Source: Sphingopyxis sp.
GTDB lineage: Bacteria; Pseudomonadota; Alphaproteobacteria; Sphingomonadales; Sphingomonadaceae
DNA: 64,000 nucleotides
NCBI RefSeq assembly: GCF_016793825.1
Contig: NZ_JAEULM010000050.1
Span: forward strand, 55,227 to 119,226
Reading direction: 5' to 3'
Shown: positions 35,733 through 44,546 of the stretch, piece after piece
Numbering within the stretch: the stretch's first letter is position 1
How the letters are laid out: each line of letters opens with the position of its first letter
Translations under genes and position numbers: made by a program
The notes under the pieces: generated by a model
Database searches by the model: none
What the model was told of the DNA's origin: nothing
The model's input: only the letters and a program-made list of their open reading frames with translations

Positions 35733-36950
35733 ATGTCCGAGTCCTTCAAGCGCGTCGTCCTCGCCTATTCGGGAGGTCTCGATACCAGCGTCATCCTGAA
35801 ATGGCTGCAGGTGACCTATGGCTGCGAGGTCGTGACCTTTACCGCGGACCTGGGGCAGGGCGACGAGCTGGAACCCGCGCGCGCCAAGGCCGAGCTGATG
35901 GGGGTGAAGCCCGAGCATATCTATATCGATGACGTACGCGAAGAATTCGTCCGCGACTTCGTCTTTCCGATGATGCGCGCCAATGCCCGGTATGAGGGCG
36001 ATTATCTGCTCGGCACCTCGATCGCGCGCCCGCTCATTTCGAAGCGGCTTGTCGAGATCGCGAAGGAAACGGGCGCCGATGCGGTCGCGCATGGGGCGAC
36101 GGGCAAAGGCAATGATCAGGTGCGCTTCGAGCTCAGCGCCTATGCGCTGAACCCCGACATCAAGGTCATCGCACCCTGGCGCGAGTGGGATCTGACCAGC
36201 CGTACCGCTCTCATCGACTTTGCCGAGAAAAGCCAGATTCCGGTGCCGAAGGACAAGCGCGGCGAAAGCCCGTTCTCGACCGATGCCAATCTTCTTCACA
36301 CTTCGTCCGAGGGGAAGGTGCTCGAGGATCCGTGGGAAGAGACCCCCGACTATGTCTATTCGCGCACTGTGAATCCGGAGGATGCGCCCGACACCCCCGA
36401 ATATATCACCATCGATTTTGAAAAGGGCGACGGCGTTGCGCTCAACGGCCAGCCGATGTCCCCCGCGACGCTGCTCGCCGCGCTCAACGATCTCGGCCGC
36501 AAGCATGGCATTGGCCGCCTTGACCTCGTCGAGAACCGCTTTGTCGGCATGAAGTCGCGCGGCATGTACGAGACGCCGGGCGGCGAAATCTACGCCCGCG
36601 CGCATCGCGGGATCGAGAGCATCACGCTCGATCGCGGCGCGGCGCATCTCAAGGACGAACTGATGCCGAAATATGCCGAGCTCATCTATAACGGTTTCTG
36701 GTTCGCGCCCGAGCGCGAGATGCTTCAGGCGGCGATCGACCATAGCCAGGAAAAGGTCGCGGGCACCGTTCGCTTGAAGCTTTACAAGGGCAACGCCAGT
36801 GTGGTCGGTCGCAAGTCGCCGCACAGCCTTTACAGCGAGCGCCATGTTACGTTCGAGGATGACGCGGGGGCCTATGACCAGAAGGACGCGGCCGGCTTCA
36901 TCAAGCTCAACGCATTGCGCCTGAAGTTGCTCGCGAAGCGCGATCGCTGA
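35733..36950 (+). CDS. argG: Argininosuccinate synthase
   Basis: A 405-residue enzyme that joins citrulline and aspartate, using ATP, in arginine biosynthesis. The PP-loop [16 protein letters not shown] is at residues 8-23. Downstream are the citrulline and aspartate contacts in [14 protein letters not shown] and TSRTALIDF. Length is standard and the gene is intact. The ATG at 35733 follows AAAAGGTG. No other arg genes are adjacent, so it is probably transcribed alone. Cytoplasmic tetramer by family. Confidence 0.97.
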   Translation: MSESFKRVVLAYSGGLDTSVILKWLQVTYGCEVVTFTADLGQGDELEPARAKAELMGVKPEHIYIDDVREEFVRDFVFPMMRANARYEGDYLLGTSIARPLISKRLVEIAKETGADAVAHGATGKGNDQVRFELSAYALNPDIKVIAPWREWDLTSRTALIDFAEKSQIPVPKDKRGESPFSTDANLLHTSSEGKVLEDPWEETPDYVYSRTVNPEDAPDTPEYITIDFEKGDGVALNGQPMSPATLLAALNDLGRKHGIGRLDLVENRFVGMKSRGMYETPGGEIYARAHRGIESITLDRGAAHLKDELMPKYAELIYNGFWFAPEREMLQAAIDHSQEKVAGTVRLKLYKGNASVVGRKSPHSLYSERHVTFEDDAGAYDQKDAAGFIKLNALRLKLLAKRDR

Positions 36951-37127
36951 GCCTGGCGACGGCATGCTCTGGATATGGGATTTTGCGCACGCATCGACGC
37001 GGGCGTGACGGGTGCTTGTCCGATCTCAGGCTGGAGCAGGATCGCTGCTTTCAATAATATCTCCGAATTGGCAGTACCAATTCTTAACGCATTAGCGCCG
37101 CAGCGATTCCTGCGCTAAGGGCGCGGC

Positions 37128-38138
37128 ATGACCGCCATGCGCTTTTTCTCGGATAATGCTGCCGCCGTCCATCCCGCCGTGATGGAGGCGCTTGCCGCCG
37201 CAAATCATGTCGATACCGCTTATGACGGCGATGCGCTCAGCCAATCGCTCGACGCGGCGTTTTCGGATCTGTTCGAAACGACGTGCGAGGTCGTCTGGAT
37301 ATCGACCGGCACCGCGGCGAACAGCATCATTCTCGGCCATTTTGTGCGGCCTTGGCAGGGCATTCTCTGCTATGAGGAAGCGCATATCGAGGTCGATGAA
37401 TGCGGCGCTCCGACCTTCTATTCGGGCGGTGCGAAGCTGATGACCCTGCCGGGTACCGGTGCGAAGATCGACGCCGATGCGCTCAAGGCGCGCATCGCCG
37501 GCATCCGCAAGGATGTTCATCAGGTGCAACCCGCCGCGATCAGCATCACCAATGCGACGGAATATGGTCTAGCCTGGCGTCCCGACGAAGTGGACGAGAT
37601 CAGCCAGATCGCCAAGGCAAACGACATGAAGCTGCATATGGATGGCGCGCGCTTCGCCAATGCGGTGGCGTTCCTCGATTGTGCGCCCGCGGATGTGACG
37701 TGGCGAGCGGGTGTCGACGCCCTGTCGTTCGGTTTTACCAAGAACGGCGCGATGATGGCGGAAGCGCTCGTGTTCTTCGGCGGTAGCGGCGGCGCCGGGG
37801 TTCGCGAGCTGAAAAAGCGGGGCGGCCACTTGCTCAGCAAAGGGCGCTTTGTCGCGGCGCAGATTCGCGCGATGCTGAAGGACGACCTGTGGCTCGCCAA
37901 TGCCCGTGCGGCCAACGCCGGCGCGGCCGCGGTTGCCGCGGCATGCGGCGACCGGCTGATGTATCCGGTCGAGGCCAATGAATTGTTCGTGCGGATCAGT
38001 GCCGAGGAGGCGGCCGATCTGCGAGCCAAGGGCTTTGACTTCTATGATTGGGGCGATGGAGCAGCGCGCCTTGTCGTGAGCTGGGATCAGGACGCGGCTG
38101 CTGTAGCGCCGCTCGCGGCCGCCATCTCGGCGCTATGA
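37128..38138 (+). CDS. ltaE: Low-specificity L-threonine aldolase family PLP enzyme
   Basis: A 336-residue fold-type I enzyme of the threonine aldolase family, which cleaves L-threonine to glycine and acetaldehyde. Landmarks are RFFSDNAAAVHPAVMEAL at the start, KLHMDGARFANAV with the PLP aspartate, and the PLP lysine at about residue 205 in GFTKNGAMMAEALVFF. The EamA exporter overlaps its stop by four bases, a common pairing of amino acid catabolism and export. The symbol is by family. Confidence 0.87.
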   Translation: MTAMRFFSDNAAAVHPAVMEALAAANHVDTAYDGDALSQSLDAAFSDLFETTCEVVWISTGTAANSIILGHFVRPWQGILCYEEAHIEVDECGAPTFYSGGAKLMTLPGTGAKIDADALKARIAGIRKDVHQVQPAAISITNATEYGLAWRPDEVDEISQIAKANDMKLHMDGARFANAVAFLDCAPADVTWRAGVDALSFGFTKNGAMMAEALVFFGGSGGAGVRELKKRGGHLLSKGRFVAAQIRAMLKDDLWLANARAANAGAAAVAAACGDRLMYPVEANELFVRISAEEAADLRAKGFDFYDWGDGAARLVVSWDQDAAAVAPLAAAISAL

Positions 38139-39091
38139 GCGAGCAGCCCGCGACGCTGCTCAGCCCGCGCGTTTTTTTGCCCTTCATCCTCGTCACGCTG
38201 ATCTGGGGTTCGACCTGGATCGTCATCAAGGGCCAACTCGGGATCGTGCCGCCGAGCTGGTCGGTGACCTATCGTTTTGCCGTTGCCGCGATCGCGATGT
38301 TCGCCTTTGCCATTTTCAGGGGGGAGAGGATCTGGTTGGGCCGCGATGCGATGACCTTTGCCGTGGTGCTGGGGATCGCGCAGTTCACCTTCAACTTCAA
38401 TTTCGTGTACCGCGCCGAACAGCATATCACGTCGGGGCTTGTCGCGGTGCTGTTCGCGCTGTTGATCGTGCCGAACACGCTGCTGGGGCGGCTGTTTCTC
38501 AAGAGTCCGCTGGAACGGCGTTTCCTTGCCGGGGCGGGGATCGCGATCATCGGGGTCGGATTGATGATCCTGCACGAATATCGCGCCGCCGCGCTCGATC
38601 CGCAGGCGGTGATCATGGGAACCGTCCTGACGCTAGCGGGCGTTTTCAGCGCCTCGACGGCCAATGTGATGCAGGGCACGACGATCGCCCGCGCGCAGCC
38701 GATGGTGGTGATGATCGCCTGGGCGATGCTCTTTGGTGCGGTCGCCGACGGGACGTTTGCGTGGATTACCACCGGTCCGCCGGCGATCGAGGCGACGCCC
38801 GTCTATCTGGGTGGCGTCCTTTATCTTGGTATCGTGGCGAGCGCGGTGACCTTTCCGCTCTATTTCAACGTTATCCGCGCGGTCGGGCCGGGGCAGGCGG
38901 CCTGGTCCAGCGTGTTGATCCCGATCATCGCGATGGGCTTTTCGACCGCGCTCGAAGGCTATCGCTGGGCGACGCTGTCGATCGCGGGCGGGGCCGTGGC
39001 GCTGATCGGGCTGGCGATCGCGGTGGCGAAGCGGCCCGAGCGACCCTCGGTCAGCGGCAATATGGTGTCGGTGCCGGTCGACGCCGACTAG
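38135..39091 (+). CDS. EamA/DMT family transporter
   Basis: A 318-residue transporter of ten predicted helices with two EamA repeats (LITLIWGSTWIVIKGQLG near the start; the second repeat begins in the ASTANVMQGTTIARAQP region). These export amino acids or other small metabolites. Its start overlaps the aldolase stop as ATGA, so it is translationally coupled and may move a related metabolite. It ends 11 bases before the convergent murA stop. Confidence 0.85.
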   Translation: MSEQPATLLSPRVFLPFILVTLIWGSTWIVIKGQLGIVPPSWSVTYRFAVAAIAMFAFAIFRGERIWLGRDAMTFAVVLGIAQFTFNFNFVYRAEQHITSGLVAVLFALLIVPNTLLGRLFLKSPLERRFLAGAGIAIIGVGLMILHEYRAAALDPQAVIMGTVLTLAGVFSASTANVMQGTTIARAQPMVVMIAWAMLFGAVADGTFAWITTGPPAIEATPVYLGGVLYLGIVASAVTFPLYFNVIRAVGPGQAAWSSVLIPIIAMGFSTALEGYRWATLSIAGGAVALIGLAIAVAKRPERPSVSGNMVSVPVDAD

Positions 39092-39101
39092 GGTCAGGAC
39101 C

Positions 39102-40385
39102 CTAGCCGGCGCTGATCCGCTCGATATCCGCGCCGACAGCCTGCAGCTTTTCTTCCAGCCGCTCATAGCCGCGGTCGAGGTGATAGACGCGATTGACTTC
39201 GGTCATGCCCTCGGCGGCGAGGCCGGCGATGATCAGGCTCATCGAGGCGCGCAGGTCGGTCGCCATCACGGGTGCGCCGACAAGGCCTTCGACGCCGCGG
39301 ACGATCGCGGTTCGGCCCTTGACCTGGATATCGCAGCCCATGCGCGCGAGTTCGGGGACGTGCATGTAGCGGTTCTCGAAGATCGTTTCGGTGAACAGCG
39401 ACGCGCCGGTGCCTAGCGTGGCCATCGCCATGAATTGCGCCTGCATGTCGGTCGCGAAGCCGGGGTAGGGGGCGGTCGACAGCGTGACGGGCTCGGCGCG
39501 GCCCGACATCGCGACGCGAATGCCCGCCTTGGTCTCTTCGACCGTTGCGCCGGCTTCGCGCAGCGCGGCGAGCGTTGCGTCCATCTCGGCTGCGTTCGCG
39601 CCGACCAGTTCGACATCGCCCTGCGTGATCACCGCGGCGCAGGCATAGCTGCCCGCCTCGATCCGGTCGGCCATCACGCGGTAGGTTGCACCGTGCAGCC
39701 GGTCGACGCCTTCGATCGTCAGCGTCTCGGTGCCGATCCCGTCGATGTGCGCGCCCATCGCGACGAGGCAGTTGCAAAGGTCGACGATCTCCGGTTCGCG
39801 CGCCGCGTTTTCCAGGACGCAGGTGCCGCTGGCGAGCACTGCCGCCATGACGGCGTTTTCGGTGGCGCCGACCGATACGACCGGGAAGGTGAACCTGCCG
39901 CCCGCAAGCCGTCCGCCGGGAGCGCTCGCCTTTACATAGCCGGAGGCCAGCTCGATTTCGGCGCCAAAGGCTTCCAGTGCTTTCAGGTGGAGGTCGATCG
40001 GGCGGTTGCCGATGGCGCAGCCGCCAGGAAGCGAGACCGTCGCTTCGCCCGCGCGCGCGAGCAGCGGGCCGAGGACAAGGATCGATGCGCGCATCTTGCG
40101 GACGATGTCATAGGGCGCGACGGTCGAGGTGAGAGTGGTCGCGCGCGCGGTCATCACACGGCCGAAATCCTCGGGGCGCGAGCCTTCGATGGTCGTCGAG
40201 CAACCAAGCTGGTTGAGCAGATGGCCGAACCCGTCGACGTCGGCGAGCCGCGGCAGGTTGCGCAGCGTCAGCGGCTCGTCGGTGAGCAAGGCGCACGGCA
40301 ACAATGTGAGCGCGGCGTTCTTGGCGCCGGAAATGGGGATACGGCCCTTGAGTCGCTGGCCGCCGCGAATGACGATCTGATCCAT
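39102..40385 (-). CDS. murA: UDP-N-acetylglucosamine 1-carboxyvinyltransferase
   Basis: A 427-residue MurA that starts peptidoglycan precursor synthesis by transferring enolpyruvate from PEP to UDP-GlcNAc. The catalytic cysteine is at position 123 in [14 protein letters not shown], so fosfomycin sensitivity is expected. Other landmarks are ISGAKNAAL at residues 19-27 and RAxGxYxxGLAA-like sequence further on. Single copy in the window, intact, cytoplasmic. Convergent with the EamA gene. Confidence 0.96.
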   Translation of the reverse strand: MDQIVIRGGQRLKGRIPISGAKNAALTLLPCALLTDEPLTLRNLPRLADVDGFGHLLNQLGCSTTIEGSRPEDFGRVMTARATTLTSTVAPYDIVRKMRASILVLGPLLARAGEATVSLPGGCAIGNRPIDLHLKALEAFGAEIELASGYVKASAPGGRLAGGRFTFPVVSVGATENAVMAAVLASGTCVLENAAREPEIVDLCNCLVAMGAHIDGIGTETLTIEGVDRLHGATYRVMADRIEAGSYACAAVITQGDVELVGANAAEMDATLAALREAGATVEETKAGIRVAMSGRAEPVTLSTAPYPGFATDMQAQFMAMATLGTGASLFTETIFENRYMHVPELARMGCDIQVKGRTAIVRGVEGLVGAPVMATDLRASMSLIIAGLAAEGMTEVNRVYHLDRGYERLEEKLQAVGADIERISAG

Positions 40386-40535
40386 CGTCTGTCCTTAGCG
40401 CATGCATTGGCGCGCGCAAGCGGATGCGGAGGGCATTCCCGGTGGCGCGCCCTGTCAAAATGTGAAACACTTCGCGTCGATAGTCGAAGGATATGAGGGT
40501 CGTAGCGCAGAGAGTTCAACCGGGGAGAAATAGCT

Positions 40536-41501
40536 ATGCGAAATCCTGCCGTCACGGTGATTGCCGCCGCATCGTTCGTCGCCAGCCAGTTCGTCGTCCC
40601 GTCCTTTGCGCAGACCTATCCCTATCCGCCGCCGACAGGATCGTCGGGGTACGATCAGGGCTATGCTGGCACGATCCGTTGCGAATCCTATGGGAACCGG
40701 CAGCAACGCTGCGATGTGCGAACCGACAATCGGGTCGAACTCGTCCGCGTGATCGGCGGGCGCTGTTCGAAGGGACGCGACTGGGGCTTTGACACCGACG
40801 GCATCTGGGTGTCGGGGGGCTGCCGCGCCGAGTTCCGCTATGGCTATGCTGGCGGAACCTATCCCGGCAATGATTTCGCAGGCACGCTGCGCTGCGAATC
40901 GCGGAGCAACCGTTATGAGCAATGCGCGGTGCAGACGAACGGGCGCGTGGAACTGGTGCGCAAGATCGGCGGCAAGTGCAACGCCGGCCGGCAATGGGGC
41001 TATGGCGCCGATTATATCTGGGTGACGAGTGGTTGCCGCGCCGAGTTCGGCTATGGCTATGCCAACCTGGCACCGCTGCCCGGACCTGAACCCGAAAAGA
41101 AGAAAGGGCCGAGCACCGGCCTGATCATCGGCGGCATCGTCGTTACCGGCGGCCTGATCGCGCTGCTCGCGAGCCAGAAGAAAAAGAAGGACGGCGCCGC
41201 CCCCGATGACAGCGCGACCGCGCAGCCGGGACAGGGGCCTGCGACGCTGACCGCCAATCTGAACGGCTTGCCGAGCGCCGCCCGGCCATCGGTGCAGAAT
41301 TGCATGACCGATGCCGCGCGCCAGATCGGGGCGACCGGCGGAACCAATCTGTCCTATGACAAGCTCGTCTCGCTGGAACAGGGCAATGGCGGCTGGCGCA
41401 TCCGCGCCGCGATGACCGCGACATATCCCGACGGCGCAAAATCGGTGGAGATGTATTGCCGCGCGACACCGAGCGATATCATCCAGCTCGATTTCAATTG
41501 A
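40536..41501 (+). CDS. DUF3011 domain protein, secreted
   Basis: A 321-residue protein with a signal peptide (residues 1-26, ending SFAQ) and two tandem DUF3011 repeats of about 60 residues each. Both contain the CESxxNRxQxC, RVELVRxIGG and WGxxxDxIWV(S/T)xGCRAEF pattern with paired cysteines. A hydrophobic segment in the middle (GLIIGGIVVTGGLIALLASQ) and a C-terminal domain with two cysteines follow. It is probably a periplasmic or cell-envelope protein; the role is unknown. A good ribosome site precedes the ATG. Confidence 0.82.
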   Translation: MRNPAVTVIAAASFVASQFVVPSFAQTYPYPPPTGSSGYDQGYAGTIRCESYGNRQQRCDVRTDNRVELVRVIGGRCSKGRDWGFDTDGIWVSGGCRAEFRYGYAGGTYPGNDFAGTLRCESRSNRYEQCAVQTNGRVELVRKIGGKCNAGRQWGYGADYIWVTSGCRAEFGYGYANLAPLPGPEPEKKKGPSTGLIIGGIVVTGGLIALLASQKKKKDGAAPDDSATAQPGQGPATLTANLNGLPSAARPSVQNCMTDAARQIGATGGTNLSYDKLVSLEQGNGGWRIRAAMTATYPDGAKSVEMYCRATPSDIIQLDFN

Positions 41502-41521
41502 GGTCAGCGTTGGAGTGGGAG

Positions 41522-41677
41522 GCGGACGTTCGACAAATACGCTAAACTCCTCTCCCGCGGGCGGGAGGGGCAGCGAGACTTGCGAACTTGTTCGTTAGTC
41601 GCAGCGGGGTGGGCGCCTGAGACGGTGCTGCCTACCCCTAACCCCTCCCGCCTGCGGGAGGGGAGAAGAACGTCCGC
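41522..41677. repeat. Palindromic MITE-like element, 156 bp
   Basis: GCGGACGTTC at 41522-41531 and GAACGTCCGC at 41668-41677 form a 10-bp perfect terminal inverted repeat. Inside are CTCCCGC/GCGGGAG hairpins and the GACTTGCGAAC...GTTCGTTAGTC palindrome. No protein is encoded. It lies in the gap between two convergent genes and looks like a dispersed sphingomonad intergenic repeat. Confidence 0.6.
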
Positions 41678-41693
41678 AATCAATCACTACCGG

Positions 41694-42341
41694 CTATTCC
41701 CTCAGCCCCCGCAGCGCAGCGCCCGCCGCGAAGGGCCCGATCACCGTCAGCAGCAAACTCACTGCCGCCAGCAACTTCACCGCGCCGCGACCCGACGGGT
41801 CGAGCATACCGGCGCCGAAGATCAACATCGGCACCGCGAGCGGCAGGATCAGCAGCCCGCCGATCGCGCTGCCTCCTTTCAGGTTCGCGGTCAGCGCGGC
41901 ACTGAGGAGCGCGAGCGAGGCGAGGGCGGGGATGGCGATGGCGATGCCGGTCGCCAGCGTTTCGACCCGCGCCGAATCCTGCGCCAGCAGGGCCGATGCG
42001 GGCAGCAGCGCGATCAGCAAGGGCAAGCCAAAACCAATGGCATGGGCGACGATCTTTACGGCGGCAATCAGCTCGTCGGCGAAGCCGCGCACGGCAAGCT
42101 GGTCGAGCACGCCTGCGTCCTTGTCGGGCTTCACCAGCCGGTCGATCGGCAGCAACGCCGACAGCAGCGCGGCGACCCAGACCATCCCGCCACCCGCGCG
42201 GCGCAGCAATGGGGCGTCGGGCCCGACCGCGAACGGGAAGGCGGTCGCGACGAGCAGGAAGAACAGGACGGGGAGCCAGAGCGCTCCGCTGCCCCACGCG
42301 CGCCTTAGGTCGCGCCAGAAGAGGGCGATGAGCGCGGTCAT
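41694..42341 (-). CDS. ccmB: Heme exporter protein B, CcmB
   Basis: A 215-residue, six-helix membrane subunit of the CcmAB heme-transport ABC complex in cytochrome c maturation. Landmarks are IALFWRDLRRAWGSGALWLPVLFFLLV at the start, LDQLAVRGFADELIAAVKI, and the conserved LILPLAVPMLIFGAG. The start at 42341 fits the family. It is separated from ccmA by 125 bases, whereas these two genes are often overlapping; a palindromic element fills the gap. The other ccm genes are not in this window. Confidence 0.9.
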   Translation of the reverse strand: MTALIALFWRDLRRAWGSGALWLPVLFFLLVATAFPFAVGPDAPLLRRAGGGMVWVAALLSALLPIDRLVKPDKDAGVLDQLAVRGFADELIAAVKIVAHAIGFGLPLLIALLPASALLAQDSARVETLATGIAIAIPALASLALLSAALTANLKGGSAIGGLLILPLAVPMLIFGAGMLDPSGRGAVKLLAAVSLLLTVIGPFAAGAALRGLRE

Positions 42342-42358
42342 TCCGGAACCCCCCACCT

Positions 42359-42456
42359 CGTCATTGCGAGCGAAGCGAAGCAATCTCCAGCCATCGGCCT
42401 TCCGCGAGGCCGATGGCTGGAGATTGCCACGTCGCCCTCGGCGCCTCGTAATGACG
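42359..42456. repeat. Palindromic repeat between ccmA and ccmB
   Basis: A 20-bp perfect stem, CAATCTCCAGCCATCGGCCT (42381-42400) with its reverse complement at 42407-42426 around a 6-base loop, is flanked by CGTCATT (42359-42365) and AATGACG (42450-42456). The sequence GTCATTGCGAGCGAAGCGAAGC is of a REP-like type found widely in bacterial genomes. It probably inserted between coupled genes. Confidence 0.75.
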
Positions 42457-42465
42457 GACGCGGGC

Positions 42466-43050
42466 TCACGCCAGCGCGCCCATGTCGAGTTCGGCCAGAT
42501 CGGGAACGCCCAGCGCGAAATGCGAGGCCAGCAGCACGGCGCCTCCATTCGCGCGATGCTTCGCGATTCCCGCGACCAGCCGCGCCTGCGCCGCGTCGTC
42601 CATGCCGTTCGCGGGTTCGTCGAGCAGCCAGATCGGCGCTCCGCTGGCGATGACGCGCGCCATGGCGGCGCGTTTGCGCTGGCCGGTCGAGAGCATCGAC
42701 ACCGGGACTTCGGCGAGAGGCGCCAGCGCCATGTCGTCCATCGCGCGATCCACGGCATGGCCATCGACCGTGTCGATCCGCGCCCAGAAATCGAGCGCGC
42801 GGCGCAAGGGGAGTTCGGCGTCGAGCGCCGTCGCCTCGTCGATCAGTGCGATGCGCTCGCGGCGTTCGACGGTCCCCGCGGCGGGGCGGAGCAGGCCGGC
42901 GGCGAGGCGGATCAGGCTGGATTTTCCAGCGCCGTTGGGGCCACGCAGCCAGAGCGCGGCGCCGCGTTCCAGTGTCAGCGACAGGCGTACGAACAGCAGG
43001 CGGTCGCCGCGGATGCACGCCACGTCTTCCAGTCGCAGCAGCGCGGTCAC
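42466..43050 (-). CDS. ccmA: Heme ABC exporter ATP-binding protein CcmA
   Basis: A 194-residue ATPase of cytochrome c maturation with Walker [13 protein letters not shown], signature [15 protein letters not shown] and Walker [12 protein letters not shown], slightly shorter than usual at the N-terminus. The GTG at 43050 overlaps the zincin gene stop (GTGA), which fixes the start. With CcmB it powers release of holo-CcmE; free heme transport is not the settled role. Cytoplasmic. Confidence 0.92.
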   Translation of the reverse strand: MTALLRLEDVACIRGDRLLFVRLSLTLERGAALWLRGPNGAGKSSLIRLAAGLLRPAAGTVERRERIALIDEATALDAELPLRRALDFWARIDTVDGHAVDRAMDDMALAPLAEVPVSMLSTGQRKRAAMARVIASGAPIWLLDEPANGMDDAAQARLVAGIAKHRANGGAVLLASHFALGVPDLAELDMGALA

Positions 43051-43490
43051 GCCATGTCTTCCAGCGCGTGCATATCGTCGTCGGAAAAGCCGAAATGATG
43101 ACCGATCTCGTGGATCAGGACGTGGCGGACCAGCCAGTCGAGCCGCTCGCCGCCCTCGATCCATTCGACGAGGATCGGGATGCGGTAAAGCGTGACCCGA
43201 TCGGGCATCCCTCCGCTCTGCTCGATGCTGCGTTCGGTGAGCGGGCGGCCCTCGTAGAGCCCGGTCAGATCGTACGGATGCTCGATGTCGAGCGATTTCA
43301 GCACCTCGTCGTCGGCGAACTCCTCGATCGCGATCACGACGCCTTCGATATGCGGCCTGAAAACCTCCGGCAACGCATCGAGCGCAGTTTGCGCCATCGC
43401 GAACAGGGCATCGGCGTCGGGCGCCGCCCCCGTCCAGCCGGCCGGAAGTCCGGCAAGGGGCGTAATCGGGGGCGCGGTCTTGTCGCTCAT
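43047..43490 (-). CDS. Zincin-like metallopeptidase family protein
   Basis: A 147-residue protein of the minimal metallopeptidase (DUF1025-like) family. The zinc motif [18 protein letters not shown] is close to the C-terminus. The middle part [15 protein letters not shown] and [10 protein letters not shown] is typical. Some family members are thought to process or chaperone cytochromes or other proteins; substrate unknown. Its stop overlaps the ccmA start, linking it to the ccm genes. The frame is open upstream, but homology begins at MSDKTAP. Confidence 0.85.
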   Translation of the reverse strand: MSDKTAPPITPLAGLPAGWTGAAPDADALFAMAQTALDALPEVFRPHIEGVVIAIEEFADDEVLKSLDIEHPYDLTGLYEGRPLTERSIEQSGGMPDRVTLYRIPILVEWIEGGERLDWLVRHVLIHEIGHHFGFSDDDMHALEDMA

Positions 43491-43541
43491 CGCGCCCTTC
43501 CTTATGGCGGGAGGCGCAACTTGACCAGCGGGAGAAAAGAC

Positions 43542-43829
43542 TTGGTCCAGAAACTCGACGATGCAGAGCGCGCCGCGCTGTTCGCGCGCTTTCCCGACTG
43601 GACGCACGAACCTGTGCGCGACGGCATCGTGCGGCAGTTCAGGTTCGACGATTTCGCGCAAGCCTTCGGCTTTATGGCAAGCGTCGCGATCCTTGCCGAA
43701 AAGATGGACCATCATCCCGAATGGTCGAACGTCTACAATCGCGTCGATATCCTGCTGACGACGCACGACGCGGACGGATTGTCCGAGCGCGACGTCGCGC
43801 TGGCCGAGGCGATCGAGGGACTGCTCTGA
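43542..43829 (+). CDS. phhB: 4a-hydroxytetrahydrobiopterin dehydratase (PCD)
   Basis: A 95-residue pterin carbinolamine dehydratase. The active-site signature is [31 protein letters not shown] (H-H-P-E-W), intact. It regenerates pterin cofactors. Two start choices are TTG codons: 43542 has GGGAG at a 7-base spacing, and 43521 has GGGAGG before it and would add seven residues. No phenylalanine hydroxylase is nearby. Divergent from the zincin gene, with about 50 bases between the starts. Confidence 0.87.
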   Translation: MVQKLDDAERAALFARFPDWTHEPVRDGIVRQFRFDDFAQAFGFMASVAILAEKMDHHPEWSNVYNRVDILLTTHDADGLSERDVALAEAIEGLL

Positions 43830-43833
43830 CGCC

Positions 43834-44475
43834 ATGATCCGGTTCGACCGATCCACCCAGTCGCTCGCGATCGGGGTCGCGATTCTGGCCGGGTTCGTCG
43901 ACGCGATCGGCTTTGTCGAATCGGGCGGCTTTTTCGTGTCGTTCATGACCGGCAATTCGACGCGGTTCGCGGTGGGAGCCGCCGAAGTGCGGCAGGCGGC
44001 GTTGATCGCAGGGGGGCTGATCGCCCTGTTCGTGACCGGGGTGGTCGTCGGTTCGCTGCTGGCGGCGCGCGTCGGATCGAGGCGTACACCGGCCGTCCTG
44101 TCATTGGTCGCCATCCTGATGGTGGTCGCGGCGCCGATACGGCTGGGCGGCGGCGAATGGCCGGCCATCGCGTGCCTTGCCCTGGCGATGGGGCTGGTCA
44201 ACGCCGCACTGGAAGGGAAGGACGGCGCCGTCGTCGGCGTCACGTACATGACCGGGACGCTCGTCCAGATGGGGCAAAAGATCGCCAACCGGCTGCGCGG
44301 GCAGGGGGACGGGCGCTGGTTTCATCACTTCGGATTGTGGGCCGCGCTTGTCGGCGGCGCGATCCTTGGCGCACGCACGGTTCTGTGGTCGGTTCCGCTC
44401 GCCTATGGCCTGGCGGCCCTGTTGGCCGGCGGACTGGTTATCCACGCGCTGCGCGCGGTGCGGCGGGCGGCCTAA
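43834..44475 (+). CDS. DUF1275 (YoaK-type) membrane protein
   Basis: A 213-residue protein with about six helices. The DUF1275 features are GFVDAIGFVESGGFFVSFMTGNSTRFAVG near the N-terminus, ALAMGLVNAALEGKDGAVVGVTYMTGTLVQMGQKIAN in the middle, and a final helix. The transport or structural role is unknown. It begins four bases after phhB, so the two are probably in one operon. Confidence 0.85.
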   Translation: MIRFDRSTQSLAIGVAILAGFVDAIGFVESGGFFVSFMTGNSTRFAVGAAEVRQAALIAGGLIALFVTGVVVGSLLAARVGSRRTPAVLSLVAILMVVAAPIRLGGGEWPAIACLALAMGLVNAALEGKDGAVVGVTYMTGTLVQMGQKIANRLRGQGDGRWFHHFGLWAALVGGAILGARTVLWSVPLAYGLAALLAGGLVIHALRAVRRAA

Positions 44476-44546
44476 GCCGGCCTTGCCTTCGCGGCGCGGC
44501 GGTTCCACAAGGGGTCAAGCAATAAAGTAACAAGGGGAGCCACCGC

